Assembly: GCF_035762905.1 (NCBI RefSeq)
Contig: NZ_DASUCC010000146.1
Coordinates: 93,835-157,834 of the forward strand
Direction of reading: 5' to 3'
Length of the DNA stretch: 64,000 bases
Origin: DASYTH01 sp035762905
GTDB taxonomy: Bacteria; Actinomycetota; Actinomycetes; Mycobacteriales; Pseudonocardiaceae
In this document: positions 1 to 10,983 of the stretch, one piece after another
Numbering within the stretch: the first letter of the stretch is position 1
How the letters are laid out: every line of letters starts with the position of its first letter
The notes under the pieces: generated by a model
Seen by the model: only the letters and a program-made list of their open reading frames with translations
What the model was told of the DNA's origin: nothing
Database searches by the model: none
Translations under genes and position numbers: made by a program

Positions 1-61
1 TCGACCCTCCGGGTTGCCCCTGGCGGCTCGAGGCTATCCGGATCACACCGGACCGGCCGAG

Positions 62-1054
62 TCAGGGCAGCCGCTGCCCGATCACGAGCGCGCTTCCGGC
101 GGCCAGCAGCGCGGCCAGGGTGCCGAGCATCAACCACGGCCGGCTGGCATCGGCGTCCTTGATCTCGTACCCGATCTGCTCGCCGAGCGTGTCGTAGACC
201 GACCGGAGCTGTTCGGCGGTGGCCGCCTTGTAGAACTCGCCGCCGGACAGCCGGGCGATCTCCTGCATCGACTCGTCGTCCACCGGAACGAGCTGCGACT
301 TGCCGTCGATCGACACCTCACCCTGTTCGGTGCCGAACGAGATCGTGGAGATCGGGATCTTCTTCTCGGCCGCGGCCCGGGCGGCGGTGAACGCCCCCCT
401 CGGGTCGTCGCCGTTGGGGGTGGGGATGGTCTGCTTGCCGTCGGTCATCAGCACGATGCGGGCCGGCGGCGGTCCCTGCGGCCCGCTGACCACCTGGGAG
501 AACCCCTCGATCGACTGCAGCGCGGCGAAGATCGCCTCACCGGTCGCGGTGGACTGGGCCAGCCGCAGCCCGTCGATGGCCTGGGCCACCGGCGCCCGAT
601 CGGTGGTCGGGCCGACCAGGACCGTCGCGGTGCCGGCGAACGAGATCAGCCCGAGGTTGATGCCCTGGGTGAGCCCCTGGGTGAACGACTTCGCCGCCTC
701 CTGCGCCGCGGCCAGCCGGCTCGGCCGGACGTCGGTCGCCTGCATGGACAGCGACACGTCGATCACCAGCAGCACGGTGGCCCGGTTGCGCGGCACCCGC
801 TGCTCCGCGGTCGGCCCGGCCATCGCGGTGGTCAGCAGCACCAGCGCGCCGATCAGCACGATCGCCGGCAGGTGCCGCAGCCGGCTGGGCTTCTTCGGCA
901 CCACGGTCTCCAGCAGCGCCAGGTTGGTGAACCGCATGGTGCGCTTGCGCCGGATGCGCTGCACCACGATGTAGCCGGCGACCAACCCGGCGATCACGAA
1001 GAACAACAGGAACCACCACGGAGCGGCGAACCGCTGCAGGCTCAGACCAAACAT
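62..1054 (-). CDS. VWA-domain membrane protein (BatA-like)
   Basis: Membrane-anchored von Willebrand factor A protein, third gene of a MoxR/DUF58/VWA operon of the kind thought to act as a metal-dependent chaperone or maturation system at the membrane. The 330 residues hold two N-terminal membrane segments (about 12-30 and 62-80), a VWA domain with the MIDAS motif DVSLS at about 99-103 and a later MTDGKQT strand, and a C-terminal membrane segment (about 308-326). The ATG at 1054 overlaps the upstream DUF58 stop by one base (TGATG), and GGAGGGG lies just before it; an upstream GTG in the same frame is less likely. The exact substrate is unknown. A second VWA gene often follows in this operon type, but the window ends here. 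Confidence 0.9.
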   Translation of the reverse strand: MFGLSLQRFAAPWWFLLFFVIAGLVAGYIVVQRIRRKRTMRFTNLALLETVVPKKPSRLRHLPAIVLIGALVLLTTAMAGPTAEQRVPRNRATVLLVIDVSLSMQATDVRPSRLAAAQEAAKSFTQGLTQGINLGLISFAGTATVLVGPTTDRAPVAQAIDGLRLAQSTATGEAIFAALQSIEGFSQVVSGPQGPPPARIVLMTDGKQTIPTPNGDDPRGAFTAARAAAEKKIPISTISFGTEQGEVSIDGKSQLVPVDDESMQEIARLSGGEFYKAATAEQLRSVYDTLGEQIGYEIKDADASRPWLMLGTLAALLAAGSALVIGQRLP

Positions 1055-2001
1055 CACGCAACCCCTCCAGACCACCTGCGCTTCCGGGCGACCACGAACC
1101 GCACCGTGTCCGCGATCCAGTCCGAGTCGGTGCGCAGCACGAGATGGCCGCCACCGGCCCGGCGGACGGCGGCGGCCACCTCGCCGCGATGCTCGGCGGC
1201 CGCGGCGCCGAACTCCTTACGTAGCAGGGCCGACGCATGCACCTCGCGCTGCCGGCCGGTCTCCGGGTCGGCCAGCACCACGGTGCCGACGTCGGGCAGA
1301 TCGATGTCCCGGGGATCGAGCACCTCGATGGCGAGCAGGTCGTGCCGCGCGGACAGCGCGCGCAGCGGCCGCTGCCAGGTGGTCGGGCCGAGGAAATCCG
1401 AGATCACCACGGCCAGCCCGCGCCGGCGCGGCGGACGGCGCAGCTGCTCGACGGCCTCGGCCAGGTCGCCCCGGGTGCCTTCGGGCGCACGCGGCGTCTG
1501 CGCGATCGCGCGGACCAGCCCGCGGGCGTGCGCCAGCCCGCCGCGCGCCGGCAGCCGAACGGTGCGCTCGCCGGTGGCGATCACCGCGCCGATCCGGTTC
1601 CCGCCGCCGCCGGTCAGGTGCGCCACGGCGGCCACGGCGGCCACCGCGAGATCGCGCTTCTCGCAGGCCGCGGTGCCGAAGTCCAGGCTGGGCGACAGGT
1701 CGACCACCACCCAGGTCTCCAGCTCCCGGTCGGCGATGGTCTCCCGGATGTGCGCCTCGGTGGTGCGTGCGGTCACCGCCCAGTCCATCCGGCGCACGTC
1801 GTCGCCCGGCTGGTAGATGCGGGCCTCACCGGGCTCCGAGCCGGGCCCGGGCACCAGGCCGAGGTGGTTGCCCTGCAGCAGGCCGTCCAGCTTGCGCCGC
1901 ACGTCCAGCTCGAGCAGCCGCAGCCCGGCCTCCATGCGCTCGCCCTGCAGGATCGGCGGCGCCCAGCGCGGGCGCTCCTTCTCCTTCTTCTCCCGGCTCA
2001 T
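1054..2001 (-). CDS. DUF58 domain-containing protein
   Basis: 315-residue soluble DUF58 protein, normally encoded between a MoxR ATPase and VWA proteins. The family signature YQPGDDVRRMDW is at about residues 63-74, followed by a degenerate VWA-like fold (VVVDLSPSL, then VVISDFLGP). It starts with ATG at 2001, overlapping the moxR stop by four bases (ATGA), and its own stop overlaps the next ATG, so the three genes are translationally coupled. It probably works with the MoxR ATPase and the VWA protein. Its biochemical activity is not established. Confidence 0.92.
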   Translation of the reverse strand: MSREKKEKERPRWAPPILQGERMEAGLRLLELDVRRKLDGLLQGNHLGLVPGPGSEPGEARIYQPGDDVRRMDWAVTARTTEAHIRETIADRELETWVVVDLSPSLDFGTAACEKRDLAVAAVAAVAHLTGGGGNRIGAVIATGERTVRLPARGGLAHARGLVRAIAQTPRAPEGTRGDLAEAVEQLRRPPRRRGLAVVISDFLGPTTWQRPLRALSARHDLLAIEVLDPRDIDLPDVGTVVLADPETGRQREVHASALLRKEFGAAAAEHRGEVAAAVRRAGGGHLVLRTDSDWIADTVRFVVARKRRWSGGVA

Positions 2002-3050
2002 GGCCGGGACGCACCCACCGGCGACGAGTGGCCGCCGACCTGCGGCCGGGCCGAGACCTGCGGCAGCGGCACGGTCTGCAGCACCCGGGTGATGATGTGG
2101 TCGATCGGCACGCCGTCGGCCAGCGCGTCGTAGGAGAGCACCAGACGGTGCCGCAGCACGTCCGGCACCACGTCCACCATGTCCTGCGGGAGGACGTAGT
2201 CGCGGCCGCGGACCAGGGCCAGCGCCCGGGCCGAGGCCACGATGCCGAGGCTGGCGCGGGGGGAGGCGCCGTAGGCCACCCAGCCGGCGACGTCGGTCAG
2301 GCCGTGCTCGCCCGGCGTCCGGGTGGCCAGCACCAGCCGCACGGTGTAGTCGACCAGCGCGTGGTGCACGAAGACGGTGGACGCGACGCCCTGCAGCCGG
2401 ACCAGCTCGTCCGGGCTGAGCACCTGCTGCGGCACCGGCGGGCTGACGCCCATCCGGTAGACGATCTCGCGCTCCTCCTCGGCCGTCGGGTAGTCCACGA
2501 TGATCTTGAAAAGGAACCGGTCGCGCTGCGCCTCGGGCAGCGGGTACACGCCCTCGTTCTCGATCGGGTTCTGGGTGGCGAGCACCAGGAACGGGTCGGG
2601 CATCGGGAAGGTCTGCCCGCCGATCGACACGTGCCGCTCGGCCATCACCTCGAGCATGGCCGACTGCACCTTGGCCGGCGCGCGGTTGATCTCGTCGGCG
2701 AGCACGAAGTTGGCCACCACCGGGCCCAGCTCGACGTCGAAGCTCTCCTTGCCCTGCCGGTAGATCCGGGTGCCGAGGATGTCGGCGGGCACCAGGTCGG
2801 GGGTGAACTGCACCCGGGAGAACGTGCCGCCGACCACCTTGGCGAACGTCTCGACGGCGAGCGTCTTGGCCACCCCGGGCACGCCCTCGAGCAGCAGGTG
2901 GCCGCGGGAGAGCAGGCCGACCAGCATCCGCTCCACCAGGCGGTCCTGCCCGACGATCACCCGCTTGACCTCGAACACGGTCCGCTCGAGCAGCTGGGCG
3001 TCGCGCGCCGGGGTGCTGGTCGAGGCCGCGGCTGGCGCAGGCTCGGTCAA
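1998..3050 (-). CDS. MoxR-family AAA+ ATPase
   Basis: MoxR-type AAA+ ATPase, about 350 residues. Walker A is GVPGVAKT (about 56-63), Walker B ends LADEINR (about 117-123) and the sensor region contains ATQNPIENEG. It is presumed to power maturation of a protein partner through the DUF58 and VWA proteins encoded downstream. Start choice: AGGAGG at 3060-3065 directly abuts a TTG at 3059, too close to serve it. The TTG three codons later (3050) sits 9 nt from the same Shine-Dalgarno and is preferred. First gene of the operon; see the promoter entry upstream. Confidence 0.93.
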   Translation of the reverse strand: MTEPAPAAASTSTPARDAQLLERTVFEVKRVIVGQDRLVERMLVGLLSRGHLLLEGVPGVAKTLAVETFAKVVGGTFSRVQFTPDLVPADILGTRIYRQGKESFDVELGPVVANFVLADEINRAPAKVQSAMLEVMAERHVSIGGQTFPMPDPFLVLATQNPIENEGVYPLPEAQRDRFLFKIIVDYPTAEEEREIVYRMGVSPPVPQQVLSPDELVRLQGVASTVFVHHALVDYTVRLVLATRTPGEHGLTDVAGWVAYGASPRASLGIVASARALALVRGRDYVLPQDMVDVVPDVLRHRLVLSYDALADGVPIDHIITRVLQTVPLPQVSARPQVGGHSSPVGASRP

Positions 3051-3090
3051 CTTTGCCAACCTCCTGGGTACGGGGATGCGTCATCGCCGC

Positions 3091-3119
3091 GTATTAGGAC
3101 ACCTGATCAGCGGTGTGAC
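3091..3119 (-). promoter_or_regulatory. Candidate moxR promoter with dyad in the spacer
   Basis: On the minus strand GTCACA (3114-3119) and TAATAC (3091-3096) are 17 nt apart and about 40 nt before the moxR start. The spacer holds a dyad, ACACC-8 nt-GGTGT (3099-3116), that could be an operator. Pattern match only. Confidence 0.35.
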
Positions 3120-3135
3120 GGCTGTGAAGACCCCG

Positions 3136-3684
3136 TCACACAAGATCGTTCGGAGTGTCCAGATCGGCCGCCTCACCCGGCCCGGCGGCGACCTCGACCA
3201 CCGGCAGCGCGCCAAGCACCGAGCCGAGCGAGCGCCCGGCCGGCTCGGCCGGCAGCGCCCGGCGCAGCGGCCCGGTCCGCCACACGCCGATCAGCCACTG
3301 CCGCCGCCCGTCCTGGTCCACCAGCAGGGCCCCGGCGGCGTCCGGCGCGCGGCGCAGCGCCGCCCGCAGCCGATCCACAGTGGACAGACCGGCGGCGAGC
3401 AGGTCGGCGGCCAGCACGGCGACCTCGGTGGTGTCCGGCGGAACCTCGGCAAGGCCGGCGGCGAGCCCGGCAAGCGGGCCGGTCCCCGGCGGGTCCTCGC
3501 GGGCCCAGCGCACCGGCCCGGGCACCGGTCGTGCCGGCCCGACCACCACCACCGGCTCGGCCCCGGCCACCGCGTCCAGCGCCCTGCGCAGCAGGGTGCG
3601 GCCACCAACCTCGATCATCACCTTGTCCACACCGGACATTCGCGATGCCCGGCCCCCGGCCAGGATCACCGCCGCGAACGCCAC
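3136..3684 (-). CDS. MobA-like NTP transferase
   Basis: 182-residue nucleotidyltransferase of the MobA (molybdenum cofactor guanylyltransferase-like) family. It begins with the family signature VILAGGRASRMSGVDKV (about 6-22), which binds the nucleotide phosphates, and retains a D in VLAADLLAAG near the middle. It lies 7 nt after the NlpC/P60 stop with a GTG start and no strong Shine-Dalgarno, so translation may depend on coupling. No molybdenum cofactor genes are nearby, so transfer of a nucleotide to molybdopterin is a family-based guess. Another sugar- or cofactor-nucleotidyl transfer is possible. Confidence 0.82.
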   Translation of the reverse strand: MAFAAVILAGGRASRMSGVDKVMIEVGGRTLLRRALDAVAGAEPVVVVGPARPVPGPVRWAREDPPGTGPLAGLAAGLAEVPPDTTEVAVLAADLLAAGLSTVDRLRAALRRAPDAAGALLVDQDGRRQWLIGVWRTGPLRRALPAEPAGRSLGSVLGALPVVEVAAGPGEAADLDTPNDLV

Positions 3685-3691
3685 CCGGGGA

Positions 3692-4969
3692 TTACAGCAG
3701 CCGCACGGCGAACGGCGCGATCCCCCCGTAGCGGACCGAGGCGATCCGCACGTGCGCGCCCGAGTACGGCGCCTCGACCATCTGCTCGTTGCCGAGGTAG
3801 AGCGCCACGTGGTGGATCCGCCCGCCGGTCTGCCAGAACAGCATGTCGCCCGGCGCCATGTCGTCCAGCGGCACCCGCCGGCCGCGCTCGGCCTGGTAGC
3901 CGCTGTAGTGCGGCAGCGAGATCCCGACCCCGGCGAACGCGTAGATCATCAGACCGGAGCAGTCGAACCCGATCTTCTGGTAGTCGCCGAACGCGTCGGC
4001 AACGCCGCCGTCCCGCATGCCCCTGGTCGGACCGTTGGCGTTGCCGCCGCCCCAGGCGTAGGTGACGCCGAGTTGGGCCAGTGCCCGCTCGATCACCACC
4101 CGGACCCGGCCGCCGGCCGGCAGTCCGGCCGCGCCGCCGCGGGCCCGCGCCGCATCCTCCCGCTGCTTGGCCGCGAGCCACTCCAGGTAGCGCTGCCGTT
4201 GGTGCTCCAGCCCGCCGGCCCGGGCCTGGGCGGCGGCCAGCGCCTGTTCGGCGGCGTCCCGGGCGGCGATCAGCTCCTTGGCCCTGGCCACCTGGTCGCG
4301 CTGGGCCGCCCGGGCCGCCTCGGTCGCCGCGTCGGCGGCCCGCTTGGCCCGCTCGGCCTCCGCCTGTTTGGCGTTGGCCAGGTCCAGCGCGGCCCGCGCG
4401 GCCGAGTCCTTGTTGGCCTTGTCCACCCGGGCCCGGTCCAACTCGGCCATCGCGTCGATCGCGCTGCCGCTCACCGAGTTCAGCAGCTGGATCTTGGCCA
4501 GCAGGTCCTCCACGCCCTGCGCGCCGAGGTAGGCCGACACCGAGCCGATCGTGCTGCCCTGCTTGAAGCTGCCGGCGACGAACGCGTCCACGTCCCGGCG
4601 GGCCTGCTCGACCACCCGTCCGGCGCCGTCGGCCTCGCGCCGGGCGGCCTCGGCGTCGGCCCGGGCCACCCGGGCCGCCTCCTCGGCCGCCTGCAGGTCG
4701 ACAAGGGCCTTGTTGGCCTCCTCCAGCTTCAGCTCGACCTCGGCCTGCAGCGCGATCAGCTTCGCCTCGGCGTCGGCCACGCGGCTGGTCAGCTCGCCGA
4801 CCTGGCCCGCCCTCGCCTTCGCGTCCGCCCGGCTGTCCCGCAGCTCCGCGTCGCTCGGGTTGGGCGGGGGCGGCGGAGCCTCGGCGCCGGCCGGGACCGG
4901 GGCGAGGGTCAGCAGCAGGGCGACGGACGCGGCCGTGACGCCGGCCGCTCGCACTCGCCGGGTCAGCAC
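3692..4969 (-). CDS. Secreted NlpC/P60 peptidoglycan endopeptidase (RipA-like)
   Basis: 425-residue exported cell-wall hydrolase. A signal peptide (about 1-30, ending PAGAEA) is followed by a Pro-rich stretch and a long Ala/Glu/Arg-rich coiled coil (about 40-300). The C-terminal NlpC/P60 domain (about 315-425) has catalytic Cys in FDCSGLMIY (about 337) and His in RIHHVALYLG (about 386). The architecture matches RipA/CwlO-type D,L-endopeptidases that cut peptide stems during cell separation, with the coiled coil restraining activity. The GTG at 4969 is chosen because GGAGG lies 7 nt upstream and a signal peptide follows directly; an extension to 5248 is possible but would bury the signal peptide. 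Confidence 0.92.
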   Translation of the reverse strand: MLTRRVRAAGVTAASVALLLTLAPVPAGAEAPPPPPNPSDAELRDSRADAKARAGQVGELTSRVADAEAKLIALQAEVELKLEEANKALVDLQAAEEAARVARADAEAARREADGAGRVVEQARRDVDAFVAGSFKQGSTIGSVSAYLGAQGVEDLLAKIQLLNSVSGSAIDAMAELDRARVDKANKDSAARAALDLANAKQAEAERAKRAADAATEAARAAQRDQVARAKELIAARDAAEQALAAAQARAGGLEHQRQRYLEWLAAKQREDAARARGGAAGLPAGGRVRVVIERALAQLGVTYAWGGGNANGPTRGMRDGGVADAFGDYQKIGFDCSGLMIYAFAGVGISLPHYSGYQAERGRRVPLDDMAPGDMLFWQTGGRIHHVALYLGNEQMVEAPYSGAHVRIASVRYGGIAPFAVRLL

Positions 4970-5129
4970 CTGGGCACCTCCAGCATGGGCAGTCCCACGT
5001 GACAACTGTGCCACTCGGCGCACATTCGACCCACTCGTAACAGCCGGAACTGAATCCTCGTGGACAACATTCGCCCCATGGAACCCGGGCGGGTCACGGT
5101 CCGTGACGATCGACTGGGAGCATGGCCCG

Positions 5130-5591
5130 GTGCGCTCCCGCCCCGGCCCGCCCGGCACCGCCGGTGCGGTGGCCGCCGGCGCCGGTCTGGTGCTGGTCGC
5201 CGCCGGAACGTTCCTGCCCTGGTTCCGGTCCGGCGTGGTGCTGCGCAACAGCTACGAGGTGATCGGCCTGCTCCGGACGATCGGGTTGCTGGACGGCGGC
5301 CCGTTCGAGCTGGCGCTGGCCGCGTGGACGATGACCATCCCGATGATCACCCTCTGTGTCGCCGCCTATGCGCTGGGTTTCCGCAGGACAGCCGCAACGT
5401 TGACGGCGACCGTCGCGATAATCTGCGGAACCGTGGGCGGCATCGCGGCCGTCGAAAGCGGTAACAACCGCGTGATCGCGGGCCTCGGTCCCATGGTCGT
5501 TTTCGTGGGGGGCGTCGTGGCCTTGATCGGGGTTGTCGGCATGTTCATCGGACGTCGCCGAGGTGCGACCGTTCCAGGAGGGGAACCGTGA
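5130..5591 (+). CDS. Small four-helix membrane protein, function unknown
   Basis: 153-residue integral membrane protein with four predicted helices: about 8-28 (ending LPWFRSG), 50-72, 76-97 and 104-125. The tail is short and basic (GRRRGATV). The first loop contains a polar stretch, NSYEVIGLL. I do not recognise the family; small Trp-containing four-helix proteins like this are common in actinobacteria. The GTG at 5130 has GGGAG 9 nt upstream. Its stop overlaps the next GTG start (GTGA), so it is co-translated with the large Pro/Gln-rich membrane protein that follows. Confidence 0.75.
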   Translation: MRSRPGPPGTAGAVAAGAGLVLVAAGTFLPWFRSGVVLRNSYEVIGLLRTIGLLDGGPFELALAAWTMTIPMITLCVAAYALGFRRTAATLTATVAIICGTVGGIAAVESGNNRVIAGLGPMVVFVGGVVALIGVVGMFIGRRRGATVPGGEP

Positions 5592-7114
5592 CCTATCCAG
5601 GCCAAGGCGGCCAATGGCAGCCGCAGGATCCGAACAGCGGCGGCTTACCCGCGCAGCCCGGATACCCCCAACAGGGTGGCTATCCCCAACAGGGTGGCTA
5701 CCCGCAGCAGGGTTACCCGCAGCAAGCGGGCTACCCGCAGCAGGGCGGCGGGTACTACCCGCAGACCGGTCCCCAGCCGGCGCAGGGCTACCCCCAGACC
5801 GGTTCCCAGCCGGCCCAGGGCTACCCGCAGACCGGGCCGCAGCCGACGCAGCAGTACGGCCAGTACGGGCAGCAGCAGTACGGCCAGGGCTACCCCCAGC
5901 AGCCGCAACGCCGCAGCCGGCGCGGCCTGATCATCGGCGCGATCGTCGCCGTGATCGCCATCGCGGCCGGCTCCGTGGTCACGGTGTGGGCGCTGAACAG
6001 CAGCGACGTCCAGGCCGGCGCCCCAAGCCCGACCGCGGCCGCCGACAACCTGGTCAGCGCGATCAACAAGGGTGACCTGGCCGGCTTCTTCGCCACCCTG
6101 GCGCCGGCCGAGTCGTCGATCATGGTCGACCTGAACAAGGACCTGACCGAGGAGTTCAAGCGGCTCGAGATCTACAAGCAGGACGCCGACCCGAGCCAGA
6201 TCCGCGGCGCCGAGATCAAGACCTCCGACCTGAAGTACGACGAGGCCGGCGCCGAACAGGTCAACGACCACCTGACGATCACCAAGCTGGTCGGCGGCAA
6301 GCTGATCCTCGACTCCGACGTGAGCAAGCTGCCGTTCACCGAGCGGTTCCTGGAGGCCGCGTTCCCGGGTGGCCTGGACGCCAAGCCGGAGCACGAGGAA
6401 CTGGACATCGCCGAGGCGACCAAGAACGGCCAGGAGCCGATCCGGATCGCCACGGTCAAGGTCGACGACCAGTGGTACCCGAGCCTCTTCTACACGATCG
6501 CCGACTACGCGCTGCGCGACGAGAAGCGGGACTGGCCGAAGCAGGGCATCGCCAACAACGGCGCCGGCAGCCCGCAGGACGCGGTGCGCGACCTCGCGCA
6601 GGCGGCCATGGACGGCAACCTGGAGCGGGTGATCGAACTGCTCCCGCCGGACGAGATGGGCGTGCTGCACGACCTCGGCCCGGTGCTGCTGGAAGAGGCG
6701 GGCAAGACCGACAACCTGCAGGCCAAGATCACCCGGTTCGCCGCGGACACGCAGGACGTCACCGGCGGCCAGAAGGTCGTGATCAAGGAGGTCGAGGCCG
6801 AGTCCGATGGCCACAAGATCGTGGTGCGCCGGGACGGCGACTGCTACTCCTACCAGGCCGAGGACGAGAACGGGAAGTTCTGCGCCGACCAGGTGGCCGA
6901 ACTGCTCGAGGAGGAGGGCGAGGTCCCGCCGCAGGCCCGCAAGGCGCTGGTGAACCTGGCCTCCGGGATGCTGAAGAACACCGGCGTGGTCACCACCGAG
7001 GTGGACGGCAAGTGGTACGTCAGCCCGCTGCGCACGTTCACCGACATCGAGCTGACCGTGTTCAAGAGCCTCACCGCGGACGACATCTACGCGCTGCTGA
7101 AGCTGGCCGAGTAG
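5588..7114 (+). CDS. Membrane protein with Gly-Tyr-Pro-Gln repeat tail and duplicated extracellular domain
   Basis: 508 residues. The cytoplasmic N-terminus (about 1-108) is low complexity, built from GYPQQ- and QTGPQP-type repeats. One membrane helix (about 113-135, GLIIGAIVAVIAIAAG) is followed by two extracellular segments (about 150-300 and 335-500), each starting with a helix like AADNLVSAINKGDL or PQDAVRDLAQAAMDGNL. They resemble NTF2/lumazine-binding-like (DUF4878-type) repeats, an assignment by eye. AGGAGG lies 6 nt before the GTG, which overlaps the upstream stop. Similar tails occur on actinobacterial membrane proteins that assemble at poles or septa, but no role can be assigned. 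A strong terminator hairpin follows. Confidence 0.85.
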   Translation: MTYPGQGGQWQPQDPNSGGLPAQPGYPQQGGYPQQGGYPQQGYPQQAGYPQQGGGYYPQTGPQPAQGYPQTGSQPAQGYPQTGPQPTQQYGQYGQQQYGQGYPQQPQRRSRRGLIIGAIVAVIAIAAGSVVTVWALNSSDVQAGAPSPTAAADNLVSAINKGDLAGFFATLAPAESSIMVDLNKDLTEEFKRLEIYKQDADPSQIRGAEIKTSDLKYDEAGAEQVNDHLTITKLVGGKLILDSDVSKLPFTERFLEAAFPGGLDAKPEHEELDIAEATKNGQEPIRIATVKVDDQWYPSLFYTIADYALRDEKRDWPKQGIANNGAGSPQDAVRDLAQAAMDGNLERVIELLPPDEMGVLHDLGPVLLEEAGKTDNLQAKITRFAADTQDVTGGQKVVIKEVEAESDGHKIVVRRDGDCYSYQAEDENGKFCADQVAELLEEEGEVPPQARKALVNLASGMLKNTGVVTTEVDGKWYVSPLRTFTDIELTVFKSLTADDIYALLKLAE

Positions 7115-7126
7115 CCGCAGATCATC

Positions 7127-7161
7127 CGACGGCCCGCCACCGAGCCGGTGGCGGGCCGTCG
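7127..7161 (+). terminator. Strong hairpin terminator
   Basis: Perfect 15-bp inverted repeat (7127-7141 with 7147-7161) and a 5-nt loop, 12 nt after the stop of the Pro/Gln-rich membrane protein. There is no U-tract, as is usual in high-GC actinobacteria. Confidence 0.85.
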
Positions 7162-7228
7162 TGCGTCAGCCGCGGCTCCGACCAGCCGAGCACGCCGGTG
7201 AATCACCGCACAGCCCTCCTCGATCGAC

Positions 7229-7258
7229 TTGAACAGTTATACAGGACAAGCGTACTGT
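7229..7258 (+). promoter_or_regulatory. Candidate aconitase promoter
   Basis: TTGAAC (7229-7234) and TACTGT (7253-7258) are 18 nt apart, about 100 nt before the aconitase start. The -10 lies inside the AcnR-type operator, fitting repression by occlusion. Confidence 0.5.
7242..7257 (+). promoter_or_regulatory. AcnR-type operator upstream of aconitase
   Basis: CAGGACAAGCGTACTG fits the imperfect inverted repeat CAGNAC-nnn-CGTACTG that I recall as the binding site of the TetR repressor AcnR upstream of acn in corynebacteria and mycobacteria. It overlaps the candidate -10 element. An AcnR homologue is encoded at 19368-19961. Confidence 0.7.
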
Positions 7259-7359
7259 TTAGGCCGGGAGGGCCGTGCGGGCGGGCCGCGTGCCAGTACG
7301 CGAGACTCGGTCCCGACGACCTTGAACTGACCTCCGCCCCACCCGAGATGGAGCCGGAC

Positions 7360-10170
<2,811 letters not shown>

Positions 10171-10260
10171 CCGGGATGGGGGCCGGGTTGGGTGCGGCGG
10201 TGACGCAGCCCACCGGGAACTTTCGCGCGGTTGGCGGCGGACCCGGGTCAGGATGGGGGT

Positions 10261-10977
10261 ATGTCGACGACGCTGCTGGTGGCGGGGATCGCGCTGGCGC
10301 TCGGTGGGTTGATCCAGGGTGTGGTGGGGTTCGGGCTCGCGCTGGTGGCCACTCCGGTGCTCGCTCTGCTCGAGCCCGGCCTGCTGCCCGCCGCGTTGTT
10401 GCTGGTGACCATGGTGCACACCGGTCTGGCCGTACTGCGGGAGCATGAGCATGTCGACTGGACCGGGGTGGGCTGGGCGATGCTCGGCCGGTTGCCCGGC
10501 ACCGTCGTCGGCGTGCTGATCGTGGACTCGCTGCCGCAGCGGGCCTTTTCGGTCGTGGTGGGCACCGTGGTGCTCGCGTTCACCGTGCTTTCGGTGCTGT
10601 CCTGGCGGCCCCGGCCGACCCCGCGCGCGCTCACCACCGCCGGGTTGGTGAGCGGCGCGTTCGGCACCGCGATGGCGATCGGCGGACCGCCGGTGGCACT
10701 GCTGTACCAGCACGAGTCCGGCGCAAGGATCCGCTCGACGATGTCGGCCTTCTTCCTGGTCGGCGGGCTGGTTTCGGTGCTCGCACTGGCGGTGACCGGG
10801 CATCTGGATGGCGATGACGCCGTCTCGGCGGCGCTGCTGGCTCCGTTCCTCCTCGTCGGGTTCGCGCTGTCGGGACCCGCCCGCGGGCTGGTCACCGGTG
10901 GGCGGATCCGCTATGCCGTCGTCGGCCTCGCCGGGCTGAGCGCACTGGTGCTGATCGGGCGCAGCCTGCTCGGCTGA
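10261..10977 (+). CDS. TauE/SafE-family membrane permease
   Basis: 238-residue polytopic membrane protein of the TauE/SafE (sulfite exporter) family, with about seven or eight helices. The two half-domains each start with a G-rich helix (GGLIQGVVGFGLALVATPVL and GLVSGAFGTAMAIGGPPVALL), the duplicated signature of the family. These permeases move sulfur-containing or other organic anions, but the substrate cannot be read from sequence. GGATGGGG lies just before the ATG. It follows aconitase by 90 nt, where acnR often sits in related genomes, and converges on the peptidase gene six bases away. Confidence 0.87.
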   Translation: MSTTLLVAGIALALGGLIQGVVGFGLALVATPVLALLEPGLLPAALLLVTMVHTGLAVLREHEHVDWTGVGWAMLGRLPGTVVGVLIVDSLPQRAFSVVVGTVVLAFTVLSVLSWRPRPTPRALTTAGLVSGAFGTAMAIGGPPVALLYQHESGARIRSTMSAFFLVGGLVSVLALAVTGHLDGDDAVSAALLAPFLLVGFALSGPARGLVTGGRIRYAVVGLAGLSALVLIGRSLLG

Positions 10978-10983
10978 CTCGGA

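Noticed and set aside
14..3084. Long open frames on the plus strand and in another minus frame opposite the VWA/DUF58/MoxR genes
   Set aside because: They are compositional shadows: high GC removes stops in alternative frames. Their products are Arg/Gly/Pro-rich with no domains, while the chosen frames carry clear family motifs.
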